64,000 nt of DNA from NCBI RefSeq assembly GCF_023100725.1, contig NZ_CP095501.1, positions 3,224,001 to 3,288,000 of the forward strand, given 5' to 3'. The DNA comes from Arthrobacter antioxidans. GTDB lineage: Bacteria; Actinomycetota; Actinomycetes; Actinomycetales; Micrococcaceae. The notes under the pieces were generated by a model, which saw nothing but the letters and a program-made list of their open reading frames with translations, was not told where the DNA came from and did not search any database. Positions 16,914-29,166 of the stretch are shown here, piece after piece (position 1 is the stretch's first letter; each line of letters opens with the position of its first letter). The position numbers and the translations under genes were made by a program.

Positions 16914-16976
16914 GCAGCCGTGGCCTAGGATCGTTGCTGAGGGACACCAACAACCATCGATCACCGAAGAGTTGGC

Positions 16977-18800
16977 ATGAAGAACCAGAACACGCTGTGG
17001 GAATCGCTCGGCCGCCTGTACCCGCACGTCAAGCCCATCGTTCCCCGACTGATCCTCGGGCTGCTGTGCGCGCTCGGCGCAAGCCTCATGGCGCTCGCGA
17101 TCCCCCAGGTGCTGCGCGTCCTCATCAACGACGCCCTGGCCGAGGGCGGGTCCGCCCGCACGGTCTGGATCGCGTCCGGGGTCGTCCTGCTCCTCGGCGT
17201 CCTCGAGGCCACCTTCGTGGCCCTGCGACGCCAGTTCGTCATCACGCCGGCGACGACGGTCGAGACGAACATGCGCACGTCCTTCTACCGCCACCTGCAG
17301 AACCTGACCGTCGAGTTCCACGACCGCTGGGGCAGCGGGCAGCTCCTCTCCCGTGCGATGAGCGATCTCAACCTGATGCGGCGATGGATGGCCTTCGGGC
17401 TCATCATGCTGGTGGTCACGTCGCTGACCGTGGTGATCGGCGTCGTCATCATGTTCTTCATGAGCTGGATCCTGGCCCTGATCTTCCTCGCGGCCGCCGT
17501 GCCGCTGATGGTCTACGGCTACCGCTTCCGGACCTCCTACAGCCGTGTGTCCCGCAAGAGCCAGGACCAGGCCGGCGACCTCGCGACGACGGTCGAGGAA
17601 TCCGTCCACGGCATCCGCGTCCTCAAGGCGTTCGGCCGCAGCCAGGAGGCCCTCGACGACTTCGAGGAGCAGGCCGAGGAGCTCCGCCAGACCGAGATCT
17701 ACAAGGCGAAGGCCCTCGCGAACTTCTCCATGGTCGTCACGCTGCTGCCCGAGCTCGCCCTCGGCGCGTCCCTCGTGGTCGGGGTGATGCTGGCCGCGAA
17801 CGGCGACGTCAGCATCGGCGCCCTCGTGGCCTTCTTCGCGACCGCCGCCGCGGTGGCCGGCCCCGTCGAGTTCATCGGCCCGCTGCTCGCCATGACCTTC
17901 ACGGCGAAGACGGCCATCGACAGGCACTACGAGGTCATGGAGTCGGAGAACACCATCACCGACCCGGCCACGCCCGTGCACCTCGAGGCGCCCCGCGGCG
18001 ACGTCGTGTTCGACGCCGTCCACTTCCGCTACCCCGACGCGCAAAAGGACACCGGCGACGTGATCGACGGCGTCGACCTGACCCTCCGCGCGGGCGAGAC
18101 CATGGCCCTGGTCGGGGTGACCGGGTGCGGGAAGAGCACGCTCCTGCAGCTCGTCCCCCGCCTGCACGACGTCACGGCCGGCAGTATCACGATCGACGGC
18201 GTGGACCTCAGGCAGTTCACGCTCGGCGAGCTGCGGACCCTCGTGGCGGTCGCCTTCGAGGACACCACGCTGTTCTCGAACTCGGTCCGGGACAACGTCC
18301 TCATGGGCTCCGACGCCACGGGCGCCGAGGCCGAGCGGATCCTCGCCGAGGCGCTCGAGGTGGCGCAGGCGCGGTTCGCGTACGAGCTGCCCGAGGGGCT
18401 CGACACGCTCATCGGCGAGGAGGGCCTCAGCCTGTCCGGGGGCCAGCGCCAGCGCATCGCCCTGGCCCGCGCGATCGCCGCGCAGCCGACCGTCCTGGTC
18501 CTCGACGACCCGCTGTCCGCGCTCGACGTCGCCACCGAGGAGCGCGTCGAGGTGGGGCTCCGCGCCATGCTCCGCGCCACCACGACGCTCATCGTGGCCC
18601 ACCGGCCGTCCACCGTCGCCCTGGCCGACCGGGTGGCCCTCATGCAGGACGGGCGGATCGCCGACGTCGGCACGCACTCCGAGCTGCTCGCCCGCAGCGA
18701 CCACTACCGCTACGTCATCGCCAGCCTCGACGACGAGGAGATCGCCCAGCTCGGGCGCACCGGTGGATCCACGCACGACGACGAGGAGGCGCTGGCATGA
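16977..18800 (+). CDS. ABC exporter half-transporter, degenerate-site subunit
   Basis: A 607-aa fusion of a six-helix membrane domain (about 20-320) and an ABC ATPase domain (about 340-590), of the multidrug/lipid exporter type. The ATPase has Walker [10 protein letters not shown], signature LSGGQRQR and Walker [13 protein letters not shown]. Here Asp replaces the catalytic Glu after Walker B, as in the non-catalytic subunit of heterodimeric exporters. Its TGA overlaps the ATG of the next gene (ATGA at 18797-18800), so the two proteins are probably made in equal amounts and dimerise. The ATG at 16977 has only a weak GAAGAG upstream. Substrate is unknown; drugs, lipids and peptides are all possible. 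Confidence 0.92.
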   Translation: MKNQNTLWESLGRLYPHVKPIVPRLILGLLCALGASLMALAIPQVLRVLINDALAEGGSARTVWIASGVVLLLGVLEATFVALRRQFVITPATTVETNMRTSFYRHLQNLTVEFHDRWGSGQLLSRAMSDLNLMRRWMAFGLIMLVVTSLTVVIGVVIMFFMSWILALIFLAAAVPLMVYGYRFRTSYSRVSRKSQDQAGDLATTVEESVHGIRVLKAFGRSQEALDDFEEQAEELRQTEIYKAKALANFSMVVTLLPELALGASLVVGVMLAANGDVSIGALVAFFATAAAVAGPVEFIGPLLAMTFTAKTAIDRHYEVMESENTITDPATPVHLEAPRGDVVFDAVHFRYPDAQKDTGDVIDGVDLTLRAGETMALVGVTGCGKSTLLQLVPRLHDVTAGSITIDGVDLRQFTLGELRTLVAVAFEDTTLFSNSVRDNVLMGSDATGAEAERILAEALEVAQARFAYELPEGLDTLIGEEGLSLSGGQRQRIALARAIAAQPTVLVLDDPLSALDVATEERVEVGLRAMLRATTTLIVAHRPSTVALADRVALMQDGRIADVGTHSELLARSDHYRYVIASLDDEEIAQLGRTGGSTHDDEEALA

Positions 18801-20659
18801 GCCGCACCACGGCCGCGCCCGGCGAGGCGCCGAAGGACAGGGACGGGCAGGGGACCACCTCCGCCGGTGTCCTCAACGAGGACGACGTCCTCCTCGACCG
18901 GGCGCAGAGCAAGTCCGTGCGGTCGCGGTCCTTCCGCCTCCTCGGTTCGCTGATCCGGCCCAACCGCCGGCAGTTCATCTGGACCGTCCTGCTGGTCGTG
19001 ATCTCGCAGGCGGCCCGGGTGGCCGGACCGGCGATCATCGCGTTCGGCATCGACCGCGCGCTGCCCGCCCTCATGGCGGGGGATCCCCGCCTGCTGTGGT
19101 TCGCCGGCGGCACCTACCTCCTGGCGGCCGTGCTCGCCTCGGTCCTCACGGCGGGGTACGTGCGGGCGACGGCGCAGCTGAGCCAGGCCATGCTGCTCGA
19201 CCTCCGGGTGCGGGTCTTCCGGCACACGCAGCGCCTCAGCCTGGAGTTCCACGAGAAGTACACCTCGGGGCGCATCATCTCCCGGCAGACCTCGGATCTC
19301 GAGGCGCTCCGGGAGCTGCTCGATTCGGGCGTGAGCTCGCTGGCGTCCGGCGCCATCTTCATGCTGTTCACCGCCGTGACGATCTTCGCCCTCGACTGGC
19401 GGACGGGCCTGCTGATCCTGGCCGCGGCGATCCCCATGTTCTTCCTCGCCCGCTGGTACCAGAAGCACTCGCAGATCGCCTACCGGGAGTCCCGCGTGGT
19501 GTCGGCGAAGCTGATCGTCCACTTCATCGAGACGATGACCGGCATCCGCGCCGTCAAGGCGTTCCGCCGCGAGACGGTCAACGCCGACCGCTACGACGAG
19601 CTGGCGGAGGACTACCGCCTGGTCACGGTCCGCTCCATCAACCTCAACGGCGTCTTCCAGCCCGGGCTCGTGCTGATCGGCAACGTGACCGTCGCCGTCG
19701 TCCTCGTCTTCGGCGGCTTCCGGGTCCTCGGCGGGACGCTGGAGGTCGGGGCGCTGCTGGCGCTGCTGCTCTACAGCAAGCGGTTCTTCCAGCCCGTGGA
19801 CCAGATGGCCATGTTCTACAACTCCTTCCAGTCCGCCGCCGCGGCGCTGGAGAAGGTCTCGGGCCTGCTCGAGGAGGTCCCCACCGTGCGCCCGCCGAAG
19901 CACCCGGTGTCCCTCCCCCATCCCCGGGGCGCCGTCGAATTCCGCGCCGTCGAATTCCGCTACGGCACCGGACCCGTGGTGCTGCCACGCCTGGACCTGG
20001 CCATCCACGCCGGGCAGACCGTGGCCCTCGTGGGCCAGACGGGTGCCGGCAAGTCCACGCTGGCCAAGCTCATCGCGCGGTTCTACGACGTGTCCGAGGG
20101 CAGCCTCACGCTCGACGACGTCGACCTCCGCGATCTCGCGCCGACAGACCTGCGGCGCGCCGTCGTCATGGTGACGCAGGAGGCCTTCCTCTTCAGCGGG
20201 TCCGTGGCGGACAACATCGCCCTCGGCAGACCCGAGGCCGGCCGCGAGGAGATCGTCGCGGCAGCCCGTGCCGTGGGCGCCGAGGAGTTCATCCTGGAGC
20301 TGCCCGAGGGCTTCGACACCGACGTCAACAAGCGCGGAGGGCGCGTCTCGGCGGGGCAGCGGCAGCTCATCAGCTTCGCCCGCGCGTTCCTCGCCGACCC
20401 GGCCGTCCTCATCCTCGACGAGGCGACGTCGTCCCTGGACATCCCGAGCGAGCGCCTGGTGCAGGAGGGCCTGCAGAAGCTGCTCGGGAACCGCACGGCG
20501 CTGATCATCGCGCACCGGCTCTCCACCGTGGCCATCGCCGACCGCGTGCTCGTGGTCCACGACGGCCGGGTGGTGGAGGACGGGACGCCCGCCGAGCTCA
20601 TCGGCGGCACGGGGCGCTTCGCGACGCTGCACGCGGCGTGGAAGGACTCGCTCGTCTGA
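18797..20659 (+). CDS. ABC exporter half-transporter, catalytic subunit
   Basis: A 620-aa partner of the preceding gene, with an approximately 60-residue polar N-terminal lead, six membrane helices (about 65-350) and an ATPase domain (about 380-615). Walker A is GQTGAGKST and Walker B is [11 protein letters not shown] with the catalytic Glu intact, followed by the switch His in IIAHRLS. The signature is VSAGQRQL rather than LSGGQ. Pairing this Walker site with the partner's intact LSGGQ gives one active site, while the other composite site is degenerate at both halves. That is the established pattern for heterodimeric exporters such as TM287/288. It is followed by a terminator at 20661. Confidence 0.92.
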   Translation: MSRTTAAPGEAPKDRDGQGTTSAGVLNEDDVLLDRAQSKSVRSRSFRLLGSLIRPNRRQFIWTVLLVVISQAARVAGPAIIAFGIDRALPALMAGDPRLLWFAGGTYLLAAVLASVLTAGYVRATAQLSQAMLLDLRVRVFRHTQRLSLEFHEKYTSGRIISRQTSDLEALRELLDSGVSSLASGAIFMLFTAVTIFALDWRTGLLILAAAIPMFFLARWYQKHSQIAYRESRVVSAKLIVHFIETMTGIRAVKAFRRETVNADRYDELAEDYRLVTVRSINLNGVFQPGLVLIGNVTVAVVLVFGGFRVLGGTLEVGALLALLLYSKRFFQPVDQMAMFYNSFQSAAAALEKVSGLLEEVPTVRPPKHPVSLPHPRGAVEFRAVEFRYGTGPVVLPRLDLAIHAGQTVALVGQTGAGKSTLAKLIARFYDVSEGSLTLDDVDLRDLAPTDLRRAVVMVTQEAFLFSGSVADNIALGRPEAGREEIVAAARAVGAEEFILELPEGFDTDVNKRGGRVSAGQRQLISFARAFLADPAVLILDEATSSLDIPSERLVQEGLQKLLGNRTALIIAHRLSTVAIADRVLVVHDGRVVEDGTPAELIGGTGRFATLHAAWKDSLV

Positions 20660-20660
20660 C

Positions 20661-20688
20661 ACCGGCCCGCGGAGCAGGTGCCGGTTTT
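20661..20688 (+). terminator. Intrinsic terminator after the ABC exporter
   Basis: ACCGGC (20661-20666) pairs with GCCGGT (20680-20685) and the stem runs into a short T tract (TTTT ending at 20688). It starts 2 bp after the stop codon. Confidence 0.55.
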
Positions 20689-20758
20689 CCTCGCCGCTGA
20701 TCCTCCGCTATCCTTGGACAGTTGCTGTTCGGGAGGTCCGCCTTCCAGCGAGCGACAT

Positions 20759-23768
<3,010 letters not shown>

Positions 23769-23913
23769 GGCGCTTCCTCCCCCGGGCGTCGTCGCCTGAG
23801 CGCGCCGACGTGCCGCGCGCGGCGAGGCCATGCGCGGCAGCCCCATCCTAGTGGGGCCGTCAGGGGTGGCCCGCCGGTCCCGGCCGGTGGGCCTCGCGTG
23901 TCTCCGGCCGCGG

Positions 23914-24903
23914 TCAGCGCGCGGAGACCGTCACCACCTCGTAGCCGCCGGGCTCGGGGTCGCCGAACTTCGCGTTGACGAGTGCCAGCGTGTTGCCGAA
24001 CAGTGCCACCGTCGTCGGCACCTTGAACAGCGGACTCGTGATGACGTCCTCGACCTCGCCGCGCGTCAGGTCCTTCGACAGGTCGATCCGGCTGACCTGG
24101 TTGCTGAAGTTCTGGACGGCATACACGGTGTCCCCCTTGGCGAGGATGCCGTCCACGTCCGGCAGCGCACCGGTCGCGATGTCCGCGCTGACACCCGTCT
24201 CCGGGTCCACGGTGTAGAGGGCCTTCTTCGCCGAGTGCGCCACGATCAGCGTCCTGCCGCGGTCCACCGACGTGATGCCGTTGAGGTTGAAGGCCCCCGT
24301 CAGCGCCTTTGCCGGGCCGGTCAGCGCGATCGTCTCCGGGTCCCCGAGCTCGCCGTCGTGGTCGACGGGGACGAAGTACAGCTCCGCGGCCTGTGAGTTG
24401 GTGAAGTAGGCACCGTCCCGCGTGAGCGTGACGTCGTTGATGAACGCACTGCCCGTGGCGAGCAGGAGGTCCGCCACTTCCGCGCCCGTGTCGGTGTCGT
24501 AGACGTATGCCCGGCCCGTCGCGCCGCCCGAGACGAACAGCAGGTCGTTCCGGACGTCGGCCTTGAGGCCGACGGCGGCCCTGCCGTCGGGTGCGTCGAT
24601 GAAGAGCTCGGCCGTCCCCTTCCGGAGGTCGCCGCGGAAGATGTCGCCGCGGCCCAGGTCTCCTGCATAGAACGTGGAGCCCTTGCCCTTGGCGATGCCC
24701 TCGGCGGAGGATGCGCCGGGAAGCGGAATACTGATGTCCTGCTGCCGATGGGAGGACACCGACATCGGGGGAGACGACGTCGGCGGTGCGGCCGCGGCGC
24801 CCGCCGCAGGTAACAGGAAGGCGGTCACGGCGAGCGCGAGGGCCGCCCGGGCCGCGCGTCGGGTGGCGGTCGAGCGACGCGGGGTGTGCTGGGTGCTGTT
24901 CAC
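23914..24903 (-). CDS. Secreted beta-propeller protein (SMP-30/gluconolactonase-like)
   Basis: A 329-aa exported protein. A basic start (RRSTATRRAARAA) and hydrophobic stretch ending in AGAAAAPP look like a cleavable signal peptide (about 1-42). The rest consists of repeated propeller-type blades: STFYAGDLGRGDIFRGDL, LLFVSGGATGRAYVYDTDTG, NLNGITSVDRGRTLIVAHS, VDGILAKGDTVYAVQNFSNQVSRIDL. This pattern is typical of SMP-30/NHL-type six-bladed propellers. The family includes lactonases and binding proteins; no specific activity can be assigned. The GTG at 24903 has GAGGAGC upstream and gives the best signal peptide; the frame is open to 25062. It is apparently monocistronic. Confidence 0.75.
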   Translation of the reverse strand: MNSTQHTPRRSTATRRAARAALALAVTAFLLPAAGAAAAPPTSSPPMSVSSHRQQDISIPLPGASSAEGIAKGKGSTFYAGDLGRGDIFRGDLRKGTAELFIDAPDGRAAVGLKADVRNDLLFVSGGATGRAYVYDTDTGAEVADLLLATGSAFINDVTLTRDGAYFTNSQAAELYFVPVDHDGELGDPETIALTGPAKALTGAFNLNGITSVDRGRTLIVAHSAKKALYTVDPETGVSADIATGALPDVDGILAKGDTVYAVQNFSNQVSRIDLSKDLTRGEVEDVITSPLFKVPTTVALFGNTLALVNAKFGDPEPGGYEVVTVSAR

Positions 24904-25098
24904 GGTGCTCCTCGAGGGGTCGGCGCCGCTGGTTGCCCTGAGGATCCGCACGGCGCTGGTCGAATGAAGCTGGTCGAATGGACCTGGCCGGATGAAGCCG
25001 GGCCGACCGGCCGGACTGGACTGCAGGCCGGACCGAGACGACAACGATCCGTGCACGGGCATCGTCCCCGCGCCCCGGCGTGGCGCCGGAAACCTGCC

Positions 25099-25998
25099 TC
25101 AGGCGAAGGTGCGGCCCGTCAGTCGCTCGTACGCCTCGATGTAGCGGGCGCGCGTGCGCTCGACGACGTCGGCGGGCAGCGCCGGCGGCTCCGACTGCCG
25201 GTCCCAGCCGGAGGCGTCGGAGGTCAGCCAGTCCCGGACGAACTGCTTGTCGAACGAGGGCTGCGCCTGCCCGGGCGCGTAGAGGGCGGCGTCCCAGAAG
25301 CGTGAGGAGTCCGGCGTCAGCACCTCGTCGCCGAGGGTGATGCGGCCGGTGGCCGGGTCGAGGCCGAACTCCACCTTCGTGTCGGCGAGGATGATCCCGC
25401 GCTCCCGGGCGATCGCCTCCGCCGCGGTGTAGATGTCGAGGGTGAGGGACCGCAGCTGGGCCGCGGCGTCATCCCCGACCGTCATGACGACCGCGTCGTA
25501 GGTGATGTTCTCGTCGTGCTCGCCCACCTCGGCCTTCGCCGACGGCGTGAAGAGCGCCGGCTCGAGCCGGGAGCCGTCCACCAGACCCTCGGGCAGCGGC
25601 AGGGAGCAGACGGTGCGGGACTGCCGGTACTCCAGCAGTCCGCTCCCGGTGAGGTAGCCGCGGGCGATGCACTCGATCGGGTACATGACGAGCCGGCGGC
25701 AGATCATCGCCCGGCCCTCGACGGCGGCGGGCACGCCGCCGGCGGCGTCGGACGCGATCACGTGGTTCGGGATGCCGCTGAGCCGCTCGAACCACCAGAG
25801 GCTGAGCTGCGTGAGCACGCGCCCCTTGTCGGGGATGCCGGTGGCCAGGACGTGGTCGTAGGCACTCATGCGGTCGCTCGCCACCACGAGCACGACGTCG
25901 TCGCGCCCGTCCTCCGGCTCGTACAGGTCGCGGACCTTGCCGGAGTAGACGTGCCGCCAGCCCGGCAGGTCGGGATGCTCGGGCGCGAAGGTGCTCAT
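25099..25998 (-). CDS. purC: Phosphoribosylaminoimidazole-succinocarboxamide synthase (SAICAR synthetase)
   Basis: Purine biosynthesis enzyme that ligates aspartate to CAIR using ATP, 299 aa. Recognisable motifs: YSGKVRDLYE (about 18-27, ATP-binding loop), VVASDRMSAYDHVL, ECIARGYLTGSG, ADTKVEFGLD (about 199-208) and LGDEVLTPDSSRFWD. The length fits the longer actinobacterial/yeast-like form. The ATG at 25998 overlaps the TGA of purD by 4 bp (ATGA), so purD-purC form a translationally coupled operon. It acts in the cytosol, two steps before the AICAR branch. The other two purine genes in the window (purF, purM) lie 8 kb away on the opposite strand. Confidence 0.96.
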   Translation of the reverse strand: MSTFAPEHPDLPGWRHVYSGKVRDLYEPEDGRDDVVLVVASDRMSAYDHVLATGIPDKGRVLTQLSLWWFERLSGIPNHVIASDAAGGVPAAVEGRAMICRRLVMYPIECIARGYLTGSGLLEYRQSRTVCSLPLPEGLVDGSRLEPALFTPSAKAEVGEHDENITYDAVVMTVGDDAAAQLRSLTLDIYTAAEAIARERGIILADTKVEFGLDPATGRITLGDEVLTPDSSRFWDAALYAPGQAQPSFDKQFVRDWLTSDASGWDRQSEPPALPADVVERTRARYIEAYERLTGRTFA

Positions 25999-27287
25999 GC
26001 GGTGGCCGCCGCGGGGCCCGTGACGGCGATCTCCGAGCGGGAGGCCTTGAGGGCGATGTCCGTGCGGAACTGCCCGCCCGCGAGGTCGATCCGGCCCAGG
26101 CTCTCGTAGGCGGTGGCCCGCGCGTCCGCGAGCGAGTCCCCGACGCCGACGACGGCCAGCACCCGGCCGCCGGAGCTCACCACCTTGCCGTCCCGCAGGG
26201 CGGTGCCGGCGTGGAGGACGCGAGCGCGCTCCACCTCCGCGGCCTTCCTGAGCCCGCGCACGCGCCGGCCCGTGACCGGGGCGTCGGGGTAGTTCTCGGA
26301 GGCGAGGACGACGGCGACGGCGGTCTCGGGCGACCAGTTGAGGGGGTCGATCTGGTCGAGGGCACCCTTCGCGGCGGCGAGCAGCACCCCGCCCAGCGGC
26401 GTGGTCAGGCGCGCGAGGACGGCCTGCGTCTCGGGGTCACCGAAGCGTGCGTTGAACTCGATGACGCGCAGGCCGCGCGCCGTGAGTGCCAGGCCGACGT
26501 AGAGGACGCCGGCGAAGGGCGTGCCGCGGTGCGCCATCTCGTCGATCACGGGCTGCGCCACGCGCGTGACGACCTCGTCCACGAGGCCGGCCGGCACCCA
26601 CTCGAGCGGCGAGTAGGCGCCCATGCCGCCCGTGTTGGGGCCCTGGTCGCCGTCGTGGATGCGCTTGAAGTCCTGGGCGGGTGCCAGCGGGACCACGGTG
26701 CGGCCGTCGGAGAGGACGAACAGCGAGACCTCGGGTCCGTCGAGGTACTCCTCGATGACCACGGTGCCTCCCGCCGCGAAGCACGCGGAGGCGTGGGCGC
26801 GGGCCTCGGCGAGGTCGTCGGTGACCACCACCCCCTTGCCGGCGGCGAGCCCGTCGTCCTTCACCACGTAGGGGGCGCCGAACGCGCAGAGCGCCTCGCC
26901 GGCTTCCTCGTCCGTGGCGGCGACGCGGGCCATCGCGGTCGGCACGCCGGCGGCGGCCATGACCTGCTTGGCGAAGGCCTTGGACGCCTCGAGCTGCGCG
27001 GCGGCCCGCGTGGGTCCGAAGACGGGGATCCCGGCGTCGAGCAGCGCGTCCGCGACGCCGGCGGCGAGCGGCGCCTCGGGTCCGATCACCACGAGGTCCG
27101 AGCCCAGCCGGCGGGCCAGCCCGACGACGACGGCGGGATCGTTCGCGTCGATGTCGTGGGTGGGGACGTCCTCGGCGATCCCGGCGTTGCCGGGGGCGGC
27201 CTGCACCTCCCGGACGAAGGGATCGGCCAGCAAGGCCCGGACGATGGCGTGTTCGCGGCCTCCGGGGCCCAGTACAAGAACCTTCAC
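25995..27287 (-). CDS. purD: Phosphoribosylamine-glycine ligase (GAR synthetase)
   Basis: ATP-grasp enzyme that joins phosphoribosylamine and glycine, the second step of purine synthesis; 430 aa, normal length. The start KVLVLGPGGREHAI is the family hallmark. Later motifs are PTRAAAQLEASKAFAK, VVKDDGLAAGKGVVV (ATP-binding), DFKRIHDGDQGPNTGGMGAYSP (written in part) and EFNARFGDPETQ. The GTG at 27287 gives the canonical N-terminus; the upstream open frame to 27842 lacks family similarity. TACGCT lies about 8 nt upstream and could be the -10 of a leaderless transcript. It is coupled to purC by ATGA and diverges from the molybdopterin oxidoreductase gene. Confidence 0.96.
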   Translation of the reverse strand: MKVLVLGPGGREHAIVRALLADPFVREVQAAPGNAGIAEDVPTHDIDANDPAVVVGLARRLGSDLVVIGPEAPLAAGVADALLDAGIPVFGPTRAAAQLEASKAFAKQVMAAAGVPTAMARVAATDEEAGEALCAFGAPYVVKDDGLAAGKGVVVTDDLAEARAHASACFAAGGTVVIEEYLDGPEVSLFVLSDGRTVVPLAPAQDFKRIHDGDQGPNTGGMGAYSPLEWVPAGLVDEVVTRVAQPVIDEMAHRGTPFAGVLYVGLALTARGLRVIEFNARFGDPETQAVLARLTTPLGGVLLAAAKGALDQIDPLNWSPETAVAVVLASENYPDAPVTGRRVRGLRKAAEVERARVLHAGTALRDGKVVSSGGRVLAVVGVGDSLADARATAYESLGRIDLAGGQFRTDIALKASRSEIAVTGPAAATA

Positions 27288-27392
27288 AGTTAGACAGCGT
27301 ACTGGAGGGGCTCCCGGCCCGACACAGGATCGGCGCCTGTTACGGCGGCCCGCGCGACCCATACGGCCCACGGGCCTCTCCGAATACTTCCC

Positions 27393-29063
27393 ATGAGCAA
27401 CCTCTCGACGTCCCGCCGCGGCCTTCCCCTGCTCGCCGCGCTCGCCGGCATCATCGCCGCCGGCGTGGTGCTCGGCGTCGCCGAACTCGCCGGGGCCTTC
27501 TTCCGGGCGAGCGCCACCCCCGTCATCGCCATGGGATCCACCTTCATCGACTTCACCCCGCCGTGGATGAAGGACTTCGCGATCGCGACGTTCGGGACCA
27601 ATGACAAGTCGGCGCTGCTCGTGGGCATGGGCATCACGATCGCGCTGCTGGCGGCCGTCCTCGGCATCGTCGCGTTCCGGCGGTGGGCGCTCGGCGTCGC
27701 CGGGGTGCTGTTCATGGGGGCCGTCATCCTGGCCTGCGTCCTCACCCGTGCCGGAGCCTCCCTGCCCGATGCCCTTCCGACCGTCGTCGGCACGGCCGCG
27801 GGGCTGCTGGCGCTGCGCCGGCTGACCGCCCGCCTGCGCCATGCCGCCGTCGTCCCGTCCTCCGACGAGGCCGCGTCGGCGGACGCCGCCGGACGGACGG
27901 GCACCGCCATCACGGAGACCGACGGGACCGACGGCACCCGCACGGTGGCCGTGGCGACCGCTCCCCCGCGGTCCGGCGCCTCGGGCTCCGGTGCGACGTC
28001 ACGGCGCGGGTTCTTCGCCGCCGCGGGCGTCACCGCCGTCGTCGCTGCCGCGGCCGCCGGCGGGGGCCGGCTGCTCGCGGGCGCCCGCAACAACGTCGCC
28101 GCCCTCCGGGACAGCCTGCAGTTCCCGGCGCCGGCCAGTCCCGCGCCGGCGCTGCCCGCGGGCGTGCAGTCCCCCGTGGCGGGCGTGACACCCTTCGTCA
28201 CCCCGAACGGCGACTTCTACCGGATCGACACGGCGCTCAGCGTCCCGCAGCTCACCACCGACGACTGGGTGCTCCGCGTGCACGGCATGGTGGAGGAGGA
28301 GTTCGAACTCTCCTTCCAGGACCTCCTCGACGCCGATCTCATCGAACGCCACATCACCCTCACGTGTGTCTCCAACCCCGTGGGCGGCTACCTGGCCGGG
28401 ACCGCGAAGTGGCTCGGCTACCCGCTGCGCGACGTCCTCGCGCGGGCCAGGCCCCTGGACGGCGCGGACATGGTCCTGTCCACGAGTTCGGACGGCTTCA
28501 GCGCCTCCACGCCCCTGCCCGTGCTGCAGGACGACCGCGACGCCATCCTCGCCCTCGCCATGAACGGCGAGCCGCTGCCCGTGGAGCACGGCTTCCCCGT
28601 CCGCATGGTGGTCCCCGGCCTGTACGGCTACGTCTCGGCGACCAAGTGGGTCGTGGACCTCGAGGTCACCCGCTTCGCCGACCGGACGGCGTACTGGACG
28701 GACCGCGGGTGGTCCGAGCTGGGCCCCATCAAGACGATGGCGCGCGTGGAGGTCCCGACGTCCTTCGCCCAGGTGGACGGCGGCGCCGTCATGCTGGGCG
28801 GCGTCGCCTGGTCCCAGCAGCGCGGCATCACCGCGGTCGAGGTCTCCGTGGACGGCGGTGACTGGGAGCCCGTGAACCTCGCCGCCGAGGCCTCCGTGGA
28901 CACCTGGCGCCAGTGGTCGCACGAGGTCTCGCTGGAGTCCGGGCTGCACACGGTCAGGGCGAGGGCCACCGACGCCGTCGACGGCCTCCAGACCGACGAG
29001 CGCGCGGACACCGTCCCGAACGGCGCGTCCGGCTGGCAGTCGGTGCAGTTCACGGTGACGTGA
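27393..29063 (+). CDS. Molybdopterin-dependent oxidoreductase with N-terminal membrane domain (sulfite-oxidase fold)
   Basis: A 556-aa protein. The first 150 residues contain about four hydrophobic helices. A low-complexity Thr/Ser/Ala linker and a second RR-led hydrophobic segment (SRRGFFAAAGVTAVVAAAAA) come next. Residues about 265-440 form an oxidoreductase molybdopterin-binding domain with the probable Mo ligand Cys in ITLTCVSNPVGG, plus GFPVRMVVPGLYGYVSATKWV. The C-terminal 100 residues resemble the Mo-co dimerisation beta domain (VEVSVDGGDWEPV). The protein would be membrane-anchored with the enzyme domain outside. Substrate is unknown; this actinobacterial group is usually called a sulfite-oxidase-like membrane enzyme. 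It is followed by a 12-bp stem terminator. Confidence 0.88.
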   Translation: MSNLSTSRRGLPLLAALAGIIAAGVVLGVAELAGAFFRASATPVIAMGSTFIDFTPPWMKDFAIATFGTNDKSALLVGMGITIALLAAVLGIVAFRRWALGVAGVLFMGAVILACVLTRAGASLPDALPTVVGTAAGLLALRRLTARLRHAAVVPSSDEAASADAAGRTGTAITETDGTDGTRTVAVATAPPRSGASGSGATSRRGFFAAAGVTAVVAAAAAGGGRLLAGARNNVAALRDSLQFPAPASPAPALPAGVQSPVAGVTPFVTPNGDFYRIDTALSVPQLTTDDWVLRVHGMVEEEFELSFQDLLDADLIERHITLTCVSNPVGGYLAGTAKWLGYPLRDVLARARPLDGADMVLSTSSDGFSASTPLPVLQDDRDAILALAMNGEPLPVEHGFPVRMVVPGLYGYVSATKWVVDLEVTRFADRTAYWTDRGWSELGPIKTMARVEVPTSFAQVDGGAVMLGGVAWSQQRGITAVEVSVDGGDWEPVNLAAEASVDTWRQWSHEVSLESGLHTVRARATDAVDGLQTDERADTVPNGASGWQSVQFTVT

Positions 29064-29071
29064 CCCCGGGC

Positions 29072-29110
29072 CTGCGCCCACCGAATGACCCTCCTCTCCG
29101 GTGGGCGCAG
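29072..29110 (+). terminator. Terminator after the molybdopterin oxidoreductase
   Basis: CTGCGCCCACCG (29072-29083) pairs perfectly with CGGTGGGCGCAG (29099-29110) around a 15-nt loop, beginning 9 bp after the stop codon. No T tract follows. Confidence 0.65.
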
Positions 29111-29154
29111 TGGTGTCAACGGGGGATCCCCGCGGGCCGGCGCAGCGGATAAGG

Positions 29155-29160
29155 AATACT
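29155..29160 (+). promoter_or_regulatory. -10-like element of a probable leaderless asparaginase transcript
   Basis: AATACT lies 6 bp before the ATG at 29167, with no Shine-Dalgarno sequence in between. The spacing predicts transcription starting at the A of the ATG. Confidence 0.4.
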
Positions 29161-29166
29161 GGGACC

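Noticed and set aside
16934..20659. A single 1241-aa open frame spanning both ABC exporter genes
   Set aside because: Its first half is an out-of-frame shadow of the first exporter gene, Arg/Pro/His-rich without motifs. The real second gene begins at the ATG at 18797 in the same frame.
24957..24990. Short direct repeat of GCTGGTCGAATG upstream of the propeller gene
   Set aside because: Two copies of about 12 bp, not palindromic and lying well upstream of the chosen start; too little to call a regulatory site.
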